Positions 19,746-30,095 of a stretch of DNA of 64,000 nucleotides are shown one piece after another. The stretch lies in the NCBI GenBank assembly GCA_023212725.1, contig JALBYF010000045.1, positions 62,001 to 126,000 on the forward strand, written 5' to 3'. Numbering within the stretch: the first letter of the stretch is position 1; each line of letters begins with the position of its first letter. The stretch comes from Tranzscheliella williamsii. Taxonomy: Eukaryota > Basidiomycota > Ustilaginomycetes > Ustilaginales > Ustilaginaceae. Position numbers and translations under genes: made by a program. The notes under the pieces are model-generated. The model was not told the DNA's origin. It searched no databases and worked only from the letters and a program-made list of their open reading frames with translations.

Positions 19746-21243
19746 GCGGCCATGTGTGCCGTAACTGCTCTTCCGGGCATGTATGCTGGTGTATCTTTTC
19801 AAGCAATGCAGAGACCAGTGCACTTGTGTCATAAGTGGTTATCACATATCAGATGGAAGCATTGCATCGTCGACGAGCATACAGCATACCGGAGTCATTC
19901 ACTGCGTGATCTCTCGGACGAGTAGATCAGCGTAAGCAAAGTCGCATCAGCACGTGCCGAATCGAAACTCGCTACAGCCTAATCCGACAGAAGTCCAAAC
20001 GAATACGATGTGCGCAGCTAACCGGCTGTGCATTCTTGCGGTGGGACGTTGCGGTTCTGCGCGCCTGGGTGCGCATGGCTCGGCGATGGTAGACCGCGGC
20101 TTTCGCAAGAGCGGGCCCGAAAGCAGAACAGGCTTATCGAATGACTACAGTATCGAATTGTGAGCTACGTGAGGATTGCTATCATGAAAATCGAAGCTGG
20201 TAAAGCGTTAAGTGCCGGACTACAGGTTATTTAATGACGGCCTTGCCTCGAGCGCGTGAAGTCCGCGGGAAGGCAACAATAACAACACATACACGTACGC
20301 AGGCGGATTACTATGATTTTAGCTGAAGTAGCTAGGCATTAACGTAATCACCTCGCTAGAGCTATCCATATATACCTCTTGTGGCACTACTCTTCCGATC
20401 CGCGATTACGGTTTTGCACATGATCTCAATGAACATTGCCAGAAGAGTACTAATCTAATTCTAGAGCAATACGACCAGTGGCTGCTTCCCTCGCCTTGGG
20501 CTGCTCCCATTCTTGCGCTGCACCCTCTGTCTCTGGCGACTCTGGATAGGAGGCTGCTGCTGCTCAGCTTCTGTCGACGATGAGATATGCATATGGTGTT
20601 GATGCTGCACACATAGTTGGCATGACAGTTTGAAATTCCAACTCAGCCAAACCGTGTTCCCGGCCGGCCGATAATAATTGGCTCGGTTTCCATTCAACCT
20701 GCAATTCACGCTAAGGCGCAGGCGTGCGTAATATATTTGATTATTATATACGAGCAGTATGGCTGTGACCGGCCTTGTCTAAAGCTTGTCTATGGCTGTT
20801 CGGCCTGGTTTGCCTAATTTATCGCTCCGGAAGCTATGTCCGTGTCAGAATGGCGATGGAGAATGCAGTCCCTCACCGCGGCGTGCGATCAAGCTGTGTT
20901 CAGTCATCCGCCACTGTTTCCATTTCTTACTCCTTACCCAGTCGTGACCATCTAGCTGCCGTAGCAATCTGCTTCTTGCCTCATCCTTCCATATCTTGCG
21001 CAGCACTTCACAAACAAGAACGCTCCGCCACAGCTCTAGCAACTAGCTCCTGTGGATGCCAGCGCTTCACTAAGACGCCGTCCTGCTGACACGGCGACGC
21101 TGCGGAGCCTTACTCAGCCTCACAAAGTATATTGCCAGCCCTTCAGCAGCGTAATTAAAGCAGCTCGCCAAACTCTCGGTCGACAGCGTCTTTCGCCGGG
21201 TCAACGGTGGCTTTGTACCTTGTCGCTTCATTTCATCTGCACA
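19746..21243. other. Intergenic, flippase promoter side
   Basis: About 1.5 kb without a supported gene. The flippase frame extends back to 21052, but only through a GTG codon, so this part is read as 5' leader. Sequence near 20700-20760 is AT-rich. No repeat or RNA gene recognised. Confidence 0.5.
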
Positions 21244-24200
21244 ATGTTTGGTAAGAGCGGTTCGAAAGGCAATCAGCAATCAAAAACGAAGAAGGATTCT
21301 GCAGCCGCAGATGGCGCTTCCCCTTCTAAGTTCAAGGCCTTCCGCACCAAGTTGTCCAATTTGACGTTAGATCCGGATGCAGTCTTTAAAAAGAAGCGAC
21401 CCCCTCCTGCTCCCCGGTCGGTCTTCTTCAATGAACCGCTGCCTGAAGATGCTTTCGACAACAAAGGTCGTCCGCAGCAGAACTATGTTTTTGCCAGCAA
21501 CCAGGTTCTGACGGCGAAATATACCCTCTACAACTTTGTCTTCAAGAACCTGCTCGAACAGTTCCGCCGTGTCGCCAACCTCTTCTTCTTGCTTATTGTT
21601 ATTCTCCAGTTCTTTCCTCAATTCACTACAATTAATCCCGGTGTGTCTATGCTTCCCCTTCTAGCAGTCTTAGGGATTACCATGATCAAAGATGGCTACG
21701 AAGACATCAAGCGTCATCAGTCGGATCGCACCATCAACCGACTTCGGGTCAAAACCCTCGCCGGAGGCGGCTGGAGAAATCCCAATGTAACCGAGCCAAA
21801 GGCGCGAAGCTTGTCGTCGCTCTTTACCTCCCTTAGGGCTAGTCTCTTTGGTGGCAAGAAAAGGCAAAGTGGCAAGTTGCAGAAGCAGATGGCAGCAAAA
21901 GCTGCTGCTGCCGCCGAAGAAGGAAAAGCACATGATCACGTTGAGCCCATGGAGCCACCAGCTGATGGACCAGGAGGCACTACTGTATCGACAAGCGGCG
22001 AAGTGCCTGTTCCTGGCGAAGCAAATCTTCCTGTACGTCCCTCTCATCAGCTTCCGCGTAGAAGTACAACGCGACACAGTATGTTCGAGTCGGAATACGA
22101 GCATCTCGAGGACGGCAGAGTCAAGCATCAGGGCCGCATCCTGGATGCCGACGAAGAACATCACTATTTTTCTAAGAAGGCCCCCCGGTGGAAGGTCAAA
22201 GTCTGGGAGGATCTGGCCGTTGGCGACTTTGTCTATCTGACCAACAACGAGCCCATCCCCGCCGATATTGTGGTTTGTGCAACAAGCGAAGAAGAGGATA
22301 GCTGTTTCATCGAAACCAAGAATCTGGATGGAGAGACCAACCTAAAAGCTCGGCATGCTGTTCCAGAACTCACCTCTCTTCGTTCGCCCGAAGAGTGTGC
22401 TCGTGCTTCCCTTCGCCTGGACGCAGAACCTCAAGACACCAACATGTACCGGCTCAACGCTAAAGTGATCCTTAATGATCGGTTTGACAAAAACGACAAC
22501 CCGGTGCAGTGCCCTGTTAATCTCAACCAAATTCTGCTTCGTGGATGCAACCTCCGAAACACCAAATGGGTTGTCGGCATTGTGCTCATGACAGGGTGGG
22601 ATACCAAAATCATCGCTAACTCCGGTGTTACTCCGAGCAAGCGATCTCAGATCGAAAAGCAGATGAACTACATGGTCTACTTCAACCTTGGCATCTTGGC
22701 TTGTATGTCGGTCGCGTGTGCGATAGCCTGCTACTTCTTGGAACAGTACTATTTCGATCGGGGCGCCTACTGGGAGTATTTGGCCGTCTTCAGTGACGAC
22801 AATCCGAGAATCAACGGCCTTGTCGCTTTCGCCAACTCCCTCATCACCTTCCAGAACATCGTTCCGATCTCGTTGTACATCTCCTTCGAGTTTGTCCGCC
22901 TAGCGCAAGCCTTCTTCATTTACGACGACTATGACATTTGGTACCAGAAGACCAACCGGAGAACTACGGCAAAGTCGTGGAATCTTTCCGACGATCTAGG
23001 GCAGATCGACTACATTTTCAGCGACAAAACTGGCACCCTTACTCAGAACGTTATGATCTTCCGGGAATGTGCCATATCCGGCGTTATCTACCATGGGGAT
23101 GCACCTGCTGAACCCAACTCTTCTGTTAGCGACCTGCAGGGGACTTCAGGAGAAAAGGATGGTCTGTCGAGCAACGAGGGTTCTGGTCTGTTGGCATCCA
23201 GCTCTGAAGAAGATGTCGGTAAGAAAAAGGTGAAGCCCTCCAATCCAGATATCCTTCCGTTCAAGGACGCAAAGCTCGCAGAGGCTCTGAAGGACCCGCA
23301 TTCGGAGCAAGGACGAATGCTTGGACATTTCTTCCGATGCTTGGCGCTGTGTCACACTGTTCTGGTTGGTGACCTGGAGGATGGTTGCATCGAATACCAG
23401 GCGCAAAGTCCCGATGAACAGGCCTTGGTGCAGGCTGCTGCCGACGTTGGTTTTGTCTTTTTGGGAAAGGACCGACAAACTCTTCGCCTTGCCACCCCCT
23501 ATTCAAAGGAACCTGAGGTCTACGAACTGCTTACTGTCAATGAGTTCTCCTCTGCACGAAAGCGTATGAGTGTTGTCGTCCGAAGAGAATCTGACGGTCA
23601 GCACTTGATGCTGGCTAAAGGCGCCGACAGCATCATGTTCGACCGCTGCCGAGCCGGACAAGACGAGGTCAAGCAAATTACTGATGCTGCACTTGAAGAG
23701 TTCGCCAACAAAGGTCTGCGAACACTCTGCTTGGGTGGCAAGGACCTTACCACCGAGTACTACGAAAACTGGGCGCAACGCTTCCATGAAGCTTCCGTTT
23801 CGATCAACGAGCGTGAAGAGAGGATGGAGGCGCTCGCAAGCGAACTTGAAAAAGACTTCGATCTTTTTGGTGCTACTGCTATTGAAGACAAGCTGCAGGA
23901 TGGCGTTCCCGAGACCATTGCAGATCTGAAGCGCGCGGGCATCAAAGTCTGGGTTGCCACAGGTGACAAGCTTGAGACTGCCATTGCGATCGGTTATAGC
24001 ACAATGCTCTTGACGGAGGATATGAATCTGGTGGTCGTTCGAGGCGGAGAGTTTGGTCAGCCAAATTCAGCTTACGAGCAGCTCAGAAAGGCCGTCATAC
24101 GGTTCTTTGGCGGACCTTCGGTATTGCAAGAAATGGAGCATCAACCTCCTGGAGCCGAGGAGCCTGAAACTCAACGCTCTTCGTTCATGTCTCGACGCCC

Positions 24201-25773
24201 ATCCCATCATCGGAACCGACGCAGCAGTATCAGTCAAGTATCAATCGTGGGCGAGGATAACGGACAGCGCCCAGGTGGATTTGCACTTGTCATCGACGGC
24301 ACTGCACTGGACCACGCCTTGACTGAAGAGTTCAGTAAAGATCTTTTGCTGCGAATCTCCACTCAATGCAGAGCTGTCATCTGCTGCCGAGTGTCGCCAT
24401 TACAGAAGGCGTTGATCGTACGTCTGATCAAGGATGGTCTCGGTGTCATGACCCTAGCCATTGGGGATGGAGCCAATGACGTCAGTATGATCCAGGCTGC
24501 CCACGTAGGTGTCGGCATTGCTGGTGAAGAAGGTTTACAGGCCGTCAATTCTTCGGACTACGCTATTGCCCAATTTCGATTCCTGAAGCGACTGATATTG
24601 GTCCATGGCCATTGGTCGTACTATCGTAATGCGACGATGATTACTAACTTCTTCTACAAGCAGTTTATCCAGGTCGGCACCCTGTTCTGGTTCCAGATTT
24701 ATTGCGCATGGTCTACGACGCAGGCTATCGACTACGTCTATATTCTGCTATGGAATGCCGTCTGGACTGTTGCCGCCGTCATCTTCATCGGTGTTTTCGA
24801 CCGCAACATCAATGACAAAGTACTCATGCAGGTGCCTGAGTTATACAAGGAGAGTCGCAAAGGCGGATATTTCGGTCTAAAGCCCTTTTTGCTCTATTGC
24901 TTGGATGGAGTCTACCAATCCGCCATTCTGTTCTTCTTCTTCGCCTATTCCTACGACACAACCTCCGCTCGTAGCGATGGATACGACGTCAACCTGTACG
25001 AATGGTCGACTGGCATGGCGATTGCCTCTGTGTTTGTAGCGAATCTATTTACCGGGTTGAACGCTCGGGCGTGGACCTGGTGGATAGTCGTCGGAGTATG
25101 GGCCGGAACGGTGGTTGTCTTTGCCTTTGCGCCGATCTATGCGGCATTCAACGACACCTATTCGTATGGCAACAATCACTACCTCTACCAGTCGATCCAA
25201 TTCTGGACGCTCGGCTTCTTGACGTGTTTCCTCTGTCTGTTACCTCGATTCATGGCAAACAGCATTCGCCAGTCGTACTATCCTACGGATGTCGATATTT
25301 TGCAATACATCGACAAAAAAGACAACAACCACGACTTTACATTGGATCCTGCCATGCCTTCTCAGGCGGGCGGCAAGAATTCGGCGGCGTACGCAGTATC
25401 CAGCACTGGCAGAGCGAGCACCACTCGCGATCCTTTCGTCGATAGCGAGGCGACTGCGGCCGCGGCGCGAGGTAGCGGAATGCAGATGCATGATCTGCGG
25501 CAAACGGCGTCGCGCGCCTCGAGCACCCACTACGACATGCTTACGGGCGAGACAAGGTCGAATCGTGGCTTTACGTTTTCGGCTGATGAGCCCAAGGGCA
25601 AAGCTCGCGATCCGACGAGGAAGAAGACTGTCAAAGACAGGTTATTGCCAGACGCGTTGAAAAGGAGTTTAAGGAAGAAGGAGGAAAGGAAGCGGCTGAC
25701 GATGATCCATCAGGAAGATGACGATCTGGCTGAAGAGCAGCGTCAGCCCGAGACCCAACCACAGCGCTCCTAA
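21244..25773 (+). CDS. P4-type phospholipid flippase, Dnf1/Dnf2-like
   Basis: A 1509-residue aminophospholipid-translocating P-type ATPase. Family members move phosphatidylserine, phosphatidylethanolamine or lyso-lipids to the cytosolic leaflet of the plasma membrane or late Golgi, normally with a Cdc50/Lem3 partner. Visible landmarks in order: N-terminal FNEPLP and YNFVFKNLLEQFRRVANLFF, IKDGYEDIKRHQSDR, the actuator region with DGETNLKARHA, the phosphorylation motif DKTGTLT (Asp594), then KGADSIMF, TGDKLETAI and GDGANDVSMIQAAHVGVGI. About ten membrane segments are expected. Long linkers at about 21770-22160 and 23110-23240, and a Lys/Arg-rich C-terminal tail, are typical of the plasma-membrane Dnf1/2 branch. 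The start MFGKSGSKG at 21244 is the first ATG of the frame that gives a normal N-terminus; no introns are needed. Confidence 0.93.
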   Translation: MFGKSGSKGNQQSKTKKDSAAADGASPSKFKAFRTKLSNLTLDPDAVFKKKRPPPAPRSVFFNEPLPEDAFDNKGRPQQNYVFASNQVLTAKYTLYNFVFKNLLEQFRRVANLFFLLIVILQFFPQFTTINPGVSMLPLLAVLGITMIKDGYEDIKRHQSDRTINRLRVKTLAGGGWRNPNVTEPKARSLSSLFTSLRASLFGGKKRQSGKLQKQMAAKAAAAAEEGKAHDHVEPMEPPADGPGGTTVSTSGEVPVPGEANLPVRPSHQLPRRSTTRHSMFESEYEHLEDGRVKHQGRILDADEEHHYFSKKAPRWKVKVWEDLAVGDFVYLTNNEPIPADIVVCATSEEEDSCFIETKNLDGETNLKARHAVPELTSLRSPEECARASLRLDAEPQDTNMYRLNAKVILNDRFDKNDNPVQCPVNLNQILLRGCNLRNTKWVVGIVLMTGWDTKIIANSGVTPSKRSQIEKQMNYMVYFNLGILACMSVACAIACYFLEQYYFDRGAYWEYLAVFSDDNPRINGLVAFANSLITFQNIVPISLYISFEFVRLAQAFFIYDDYDIWYQKTNRRTTAKSWNLSDDLGQIDYIFSDKTGTLTQNVMIFRECAISGVIYHGDAPAEPNSSVSDLQGTSGEKDGLSSNEGSGLLASSSEEDVGKKKVKPSNPDILPFKDAKLAEALKDPHSEQGRMLGHFFRCLALCHTVLVGDLEDGCIEYQAQSPDEQALVQAAADVGFVFLGKDRQTLRLATPYSKEPEVYELLTVNEFSSARKRMSVVVRRESDGQHLMLAKGADSIMFDRCRAGQDEVKQITDAALEEFANKGLRTLCLGGKDLTTEYYENWAQRFHEASVSINEREERMEALASELEKDFDLFGATAIEDKLQDGVPETIADLKRAGIKVWVATGDKLETAIAIGYSTMLLTEDMNLVVVRGGEFGQPNSAYEQLRKAVIRFFGGPSVLQEMEHQPPGAEEPETQRSSFMSRRPSHHRNRRSSISQVSIVGEDNGQRPGGFALVIDGTALDHALTEEFSKDLLLRISTQCRAVICCRVSPLQKALIVRLIKDGLGVMTLAIGDGANDVSMIQAAHVGVGIAGEEGLQAVNSSDYAIAQFRFLKRLILVHGHWSYYRNATMITNFFYKQFIQVGTLFWFQIYCAWSTTQAIDYVYILLWNAVWTVAAVIFIGVFDRNINDKVLMQVPELYKESRKGGYFGLKPFLLYCLDGVYQSAILFFFFAYSYDTTSARSDGYDVNLYEWSTGMAIASVFVANLFTGLNARAWTWWIVVGVWAGTVVVFAFAPIYAAFNDTYSYGNNHYLYQSIQFWTLGFLTCFLCLLPRFMANSIRQSYYPTDVDILQYIDKKDNNHDFTLDPAMPSQAGGKNSAAYAVSSTGRASTTRDPFVDSEATAAAARGSGMQMHDLRQTASRASSTHYDMLTGETRSNRGFTFSADEPKGKARDPTRKKTVKDRLLPDALKRSLRKKEERKRLTMIHQEDDDLAEEQRQPETQPQRS

Positions 25774-26862
25774 TATGGGCTGTCTCCACCCAGCTGTCCC
25801 TTTGTTCTGTCTCATCTCATCTCCCCTTTTGGATATCACGGCCGCTTCCCCTTCTCATCCTGAGCAACGATTTCCTCCCCTTTCCCTGCGATACTTCCTC
25901 GCATCTTTTGCGGCGTTCATTGTCCTGTTACTGTAGCACCACGCTTTCGTTTCGGGTGGATTCGCCTTTCCCGCTGCAGCCGCTGTCAATCTCTTTTGGA
26001 TCACCCACGCTCCCTCATTTCGTTTTCGCCTCCGTTGTTTATCGCACTCTGATGCCAAAATATATTTGTGAACCTCGGCGGCTGTTGTGGACCTCGACTG
26101 CGTTCGGTCCGTGTGCGCACGACTCCTTCTTTGTCATCGGTGGGACAGCGAGACAGAGAATGCTTCTGCCAAGTGAGATGAAGTGGCTTCTCGGATCGCC
26201 TTCCCTCGCAACGTGTTTATTGGACTTCATTTTCGGCCAATTTCCGTGCTGGATTTTGCAGGCGTGAGAACTATCATAATGTGGACCCGCTCGCAGGAAA
26301 GGTATGGGATGCTTCTCTCGAAAGAAGAAGGTGGGAGCATGGACGAGTTGCGAAGGCCATGGTGCGGAGTGCGGGGTTGCGCTGGCAGATGGGAGGGGCT
26401 TAGGGTTGCCATGCGTGGTTGCCTGGACGACATCCTACTGCGACGTTGTCAGCGTATCCACAGCAACGGGTGCCGGAGGGAGCTCGGCGGTACGGCTTCG
26501 GTTCGGGAGGCAGGGTCGGGGCCCGTCGGGGGCGAGTGGGCGAGCTTGCGAACTTGCGCCGCCACCCACACGCTTGAGATGAAGCCCGGCCACTGCGGTC
26601 TGTGCCCGAGTGGCGCTGAGGGTGGGCAGAGACGTCGCGCGCGCTCTGGCAGCGCACGTCAACCTCATATCTCCCCACCGTCGCTCGAGCGTGCCCTCAC
26701 CTTCGGTCCGCTGCGCGCACCCACCGTCGCTGCGCTTCCTTAAATACTGGCGTCAATTCGCCAACACCGCCCGCCGCTCGCCCCCCGTGATCTGCCCGCA
26801 TCGCCCGCATTTGCCCCTTGTCTTCCTCCCTCCCCGCACCGAGGCGGCTCAGCACTGGCATC
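25774..26862. other. Intergenic, flippase 3' side and secreted-protein promoter
   Basis: About 1.1 kb, pyrimidine-rich near the start. It contains one exact TCCCTTTGT (25797-25805, the reverse complement of the ACAAAGGGA pheromone response element). A 186-residue frame at 26183-26743 starts at GTG and has no recognisable motif, so it is not called. Confidence 0.5.
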
Positions 26863-27434
26863 ATGCTGGACCGAAACATCTCATGGCTCGGCCTGCTCGC
26901 CACAGCCGCCATGCTGTGCTTGCCCTACGTCCACGCCTACAGCATTACAACCCTCGTCCCATGCCAGGTCGACGGCACTACCGCGTCCCACGCCGTCGTG
27001 CCGGACAAGACGTGCCAGGAGATCGGCGGCGCTGGCGCTATCTCGGTCCTGACCCTGGCCTCGCGCGACGACGGAACAAGGGTGGCCTTCTCTGCGACAC
27101 CTGAGTAAGTTCGGCTGAATCGAGACGCTTGGTAAACGCCGCCCGGAGGAATAGCAAAAAGACTGACAGGACGGGGACATCTGGTTTGATCCCGCTTGTG
27201 ACATACAGCTGCGGCTCGGTATACATTCCTTCGTACCGGCAGATGCACGACCTGGAAGAATCGCATGCCTGCGTCGCTTTCAAGCTCTCGAATCAAGCCT
27301 CCGGGAACATGGGCAAGAGAGACCTCGAGTACCAACCCGAAGTTCATGGCGCTGCGTCACCCAAGCGTCGTGACGACGCGCCGGCTGGCAACGAAAATAC
27401 GGTTCTCAAGTATGTCATCCTGACCACATCCTAG
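26863..27434 (+). CDS. Small secreted Cys-containing protein, effector candidate
   Basis: A predicted 155-residue protein from two exons, 26863-27104 and 27209-27434, joined by a 104-nt intron (GTAAGT...ACATACAG). Residues 1-25 (MLDRNISWLGLLATAAMLCL plus PYVHA) form a typical signal peptide. The mature part has four Cys at about 34, 51, 82 and 102, enough for two disulfides, then a hydrophilic C-terminal tail with two dibasic KR sites that could be Kex2 targets. I recognise no domain. Small secreted proteins of this size and Cys content in plant-associated smuts are often effectors or wall proteins, but that is inference. The 3' end is uncertain: a GTATGT with a CTGAC follows at 27411, so a second short intron and a different C-terminus are possible. 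Confidence 0.62.
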
Positions 27435-30095
27435 ACAGGACACTCAGGCGGATGGCCTGCATCGCTGTCGCCAACTTTTCAACGCATACGCGTGGCGATG
27501 CTGGCCGGTGTCTGTGGCAAGGCGCCTCTGCCATCAGGCTGGCCCTTTGGCTCGAGAATTGCCCTTTTGGCCGCAGCATCACTTTGCCTGTCCTTAACCG
27601 CACATAAATGCTTCTACAAGCGCCGTTCACCCATTACAGTTGCTCAGCTGTTCCGTCCCCGGCAGGCTTGTGGCGGCAGAAGGAGCTAGTGTGTCTAGCT
27701 GAGCTTGGCATCAGGCAGGCAGGCAGGTATCAGAGAGTGCTTTCTGCCGTACGGGAGATCTGAAGAGCGACCTGAGAAGCAGACATGCCAGTGTGGGATC
27801 GGCGATGCCTGCGCGCGTATCTCATCTTCTAGGGTCCACCCGCTCAGCCGTCTGCTTGATTTCGGCTGCAATCCGTAATAATCATAAATGTGCACGCGGA
27901 TTCTCCCATGGTCACGCCCGCCTGTCACGTCGACGCGTCCTAACGCGTTTGGCTACAACTCTTACCTGCCTTGCATTCTAAGTACACTTGGACAGTACAC
28001 AGAGCCGCCGCTGCGATGGTACGCCCGACCCGTGCGCACTGGAAGAGTGTGCCGTCACGAAGCGCAGTAGGAGGACGTCCTTTGCCTTCGGGTCAGTTAG
28101 ATGCAGAAAAGCTCTAAATATGTCCAGCTCAGCAACGTGAAGTATGCCGCGGCAGCAGTGCGCTCGAGCCGGCTCACCAAAGATTGGAAACGTCAGTGTG
28201 CAAGGAAGGGAAGGCACTTACACCGGATTGCCCCAGGTGCCAATAGAAGCCAATAAAAAGTTCACTATATTGTTGCAAGCTGATGCGCGCTCGCCTCGGA
28301 CGCTGCCGTTGCCATCACATTGCGCAGGCGAGAGGCCCAGCCAGGGGCGAGAACAGTAAGGGGAGAGGTGGTGTGTGCTGTGTGACGAACGTGAGGTGGG
28401 CGATGCCCTTGCAGATATTCGAAATACCGGCTCGGACTGTTGCTTTCCTCGCTTCGAGGTATAGTATTCAAAATTCCACTTGCTGCTATTTGACTGTGCA
28501 TAGATACGTCGACTTCGCCGAGCAAGGTTTCCCACGGCCGACACAACTGAGAAAGTAGCGGGCCCACAAAGACAAAAGTAACACAGCCGCTATTATACGT
28601 GTTGCTGTCTCGCGCGTCTACCGCCGAGCTGGTGGGAGAATTGTGACTTGGGCATTGTGACTGTCAACTGCGAATGTGAATCAGTTTGTCGAATGTGCTG
28701 TGAGCTTGCTCTGCCTGGCTGGTTCATGCCTCAATCGGATCCTGATTGCCTCCATCGATGGCGGTGTCAGGATCGTTGATGCACCTCTGCTCCCGCTTTC
28801 GCGTCGTTGCTCGGCTTCATGTTATATGTCTGTGGCTACGGGCTCCTGCGCCGTTCTCCACATTCCCGAGCCGCTCAATGCCGCCTCAATTCAAAATGAT
28901 TGTGATTGTGCTGTGATTCGGCCACGATCGAACATCACGGCGTTCCTTTTCCTGTGCCCGAGCCTCTCCCTTTGTTCCGATCGCAAGGTCTTCTGTTGTC
29001 CCTGAATGCTGTCATAAGGCATTTCCAACTGCTCATCTGTCGTGGCAAGGACGGCTTCCCTGCTGTATCGCTTGCTTGCTCTTCAGACTCGCGATGAAAT
29101 GTAGTGCGCGACGGGCCGTATCTCGACACCCTGCCCCCTCCTTTGGCTAGCCAGCCACAGTCCAGTGATGTTGCCACCCGCTTCAAAGTAGGACAACCAG
29201 ACAACTCGCTGGCCTTGTCGGTCGCTCGGAAGCGCAACAGCGGAACAGAACCTCACTCACACTGCGGCTCCGACGCCGCTGCAACGTACACCGCACATGC
29301 CTGCCTCCCTTGACCCTCAATCGTTTCGTCAACATCACCTTCGACGGAGATCACCCAACTCCGCTCCTGCGTCGTGTTCCCATCACCCTCCTTCTCCTAT
29401 CTAGACCTCCATATCCTCTCGGCCCGGATCGTAACACCTTCTGCCAGTCTAGCGAAACTTTTTCGCCCTCCTCATCGCTAGTCGGTGCGGACCTTCCACC
29501 CAACTACCGACGTCTCTCTACTGCGACCTCTTGTGCTGCCGTAGTTCATCTCTTTGTCCGTCTTGGTCCGACAAGCGTAGCAGTTTTTTGCAGCATACAT
29601 TTGCTACCAGACTGCAGCCTCCAGTGACATTCGAGCTGCAACGCCCCTAGCGCAGATTTCTCGACTCGGCGCTCGTCGCTTTTCCACGCCACGAGCGCTC
29701 CTCCTTACCGCACCCGTGGCTGTTCACATCGGGCAGTTTCAATCGACACGGCTGTCGTGCGCTGCTTGCATCCTTTTTACGTCCTTCGTCGTCTCGATAC
29801 TCTTCGGCCCGCGTTTTACTATACACTCTAAATCTTCTTTACCCCTTGTCCTTCATTGACGCTGACCCACGGAGGACCTCCCACCTCGCAAACCTTGACC
29901 GAAGGCACCCTTCTCACGGTTCACTCTCAACCGACATCCATTACCTCTTTTTACTGCAATTAAGCTGTCGAGCATCACCATCGAACTTTGCTACCTCGTG
30001 AGGGCACATGCATTCAGAGCAATCCGCAGAGACAAGCCTTCTTCCCATATAAGATCTTCGTCAATTGCTACCATTATCGTGCAGCTGTCCCGATC
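27435..30095. other. Long gene-free region before the Ser-rich gene
   Basis: About 2.7 kb with no supported coding sequence on either strand. A short AGGC run lies at about 27714-27727, two ACGCGT hexamers at 27933-27948, and an exact TCCCTTTGT at 28967-28975. From about 29300 to 30095 the plus strand is rich in C and T, as in long 5' leaders of fungal regulatory genes. A non-coding RNA or a gene of small exons could hide here, but I cannot show it. Confidence 0.5.

Noticed and set aside
21052..21243. N-terminal extension of the flippase frame
   Set aside because: Open only from a GTG codon; the first ATG gives a normal family N-terminus.
26183..26743. 186-residue frame upstream of the secreted protein
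   Set aside because: Starts at GTG, odd composition, no motif; more likely leader and promoter DNA.
27411..27448. Second intron in the secreted protein with a new C-terminus
   Set aside because: GTATGT, CTGAC and AG are present but the intron would be only about 25-38 nt, too short to accept without cDNA.
27933..27948. Two ACGCGT boxes 10 bp apart
   Set aside because: No gene start nearby on either strand that would use them; the hexamer is common by chance in this window.
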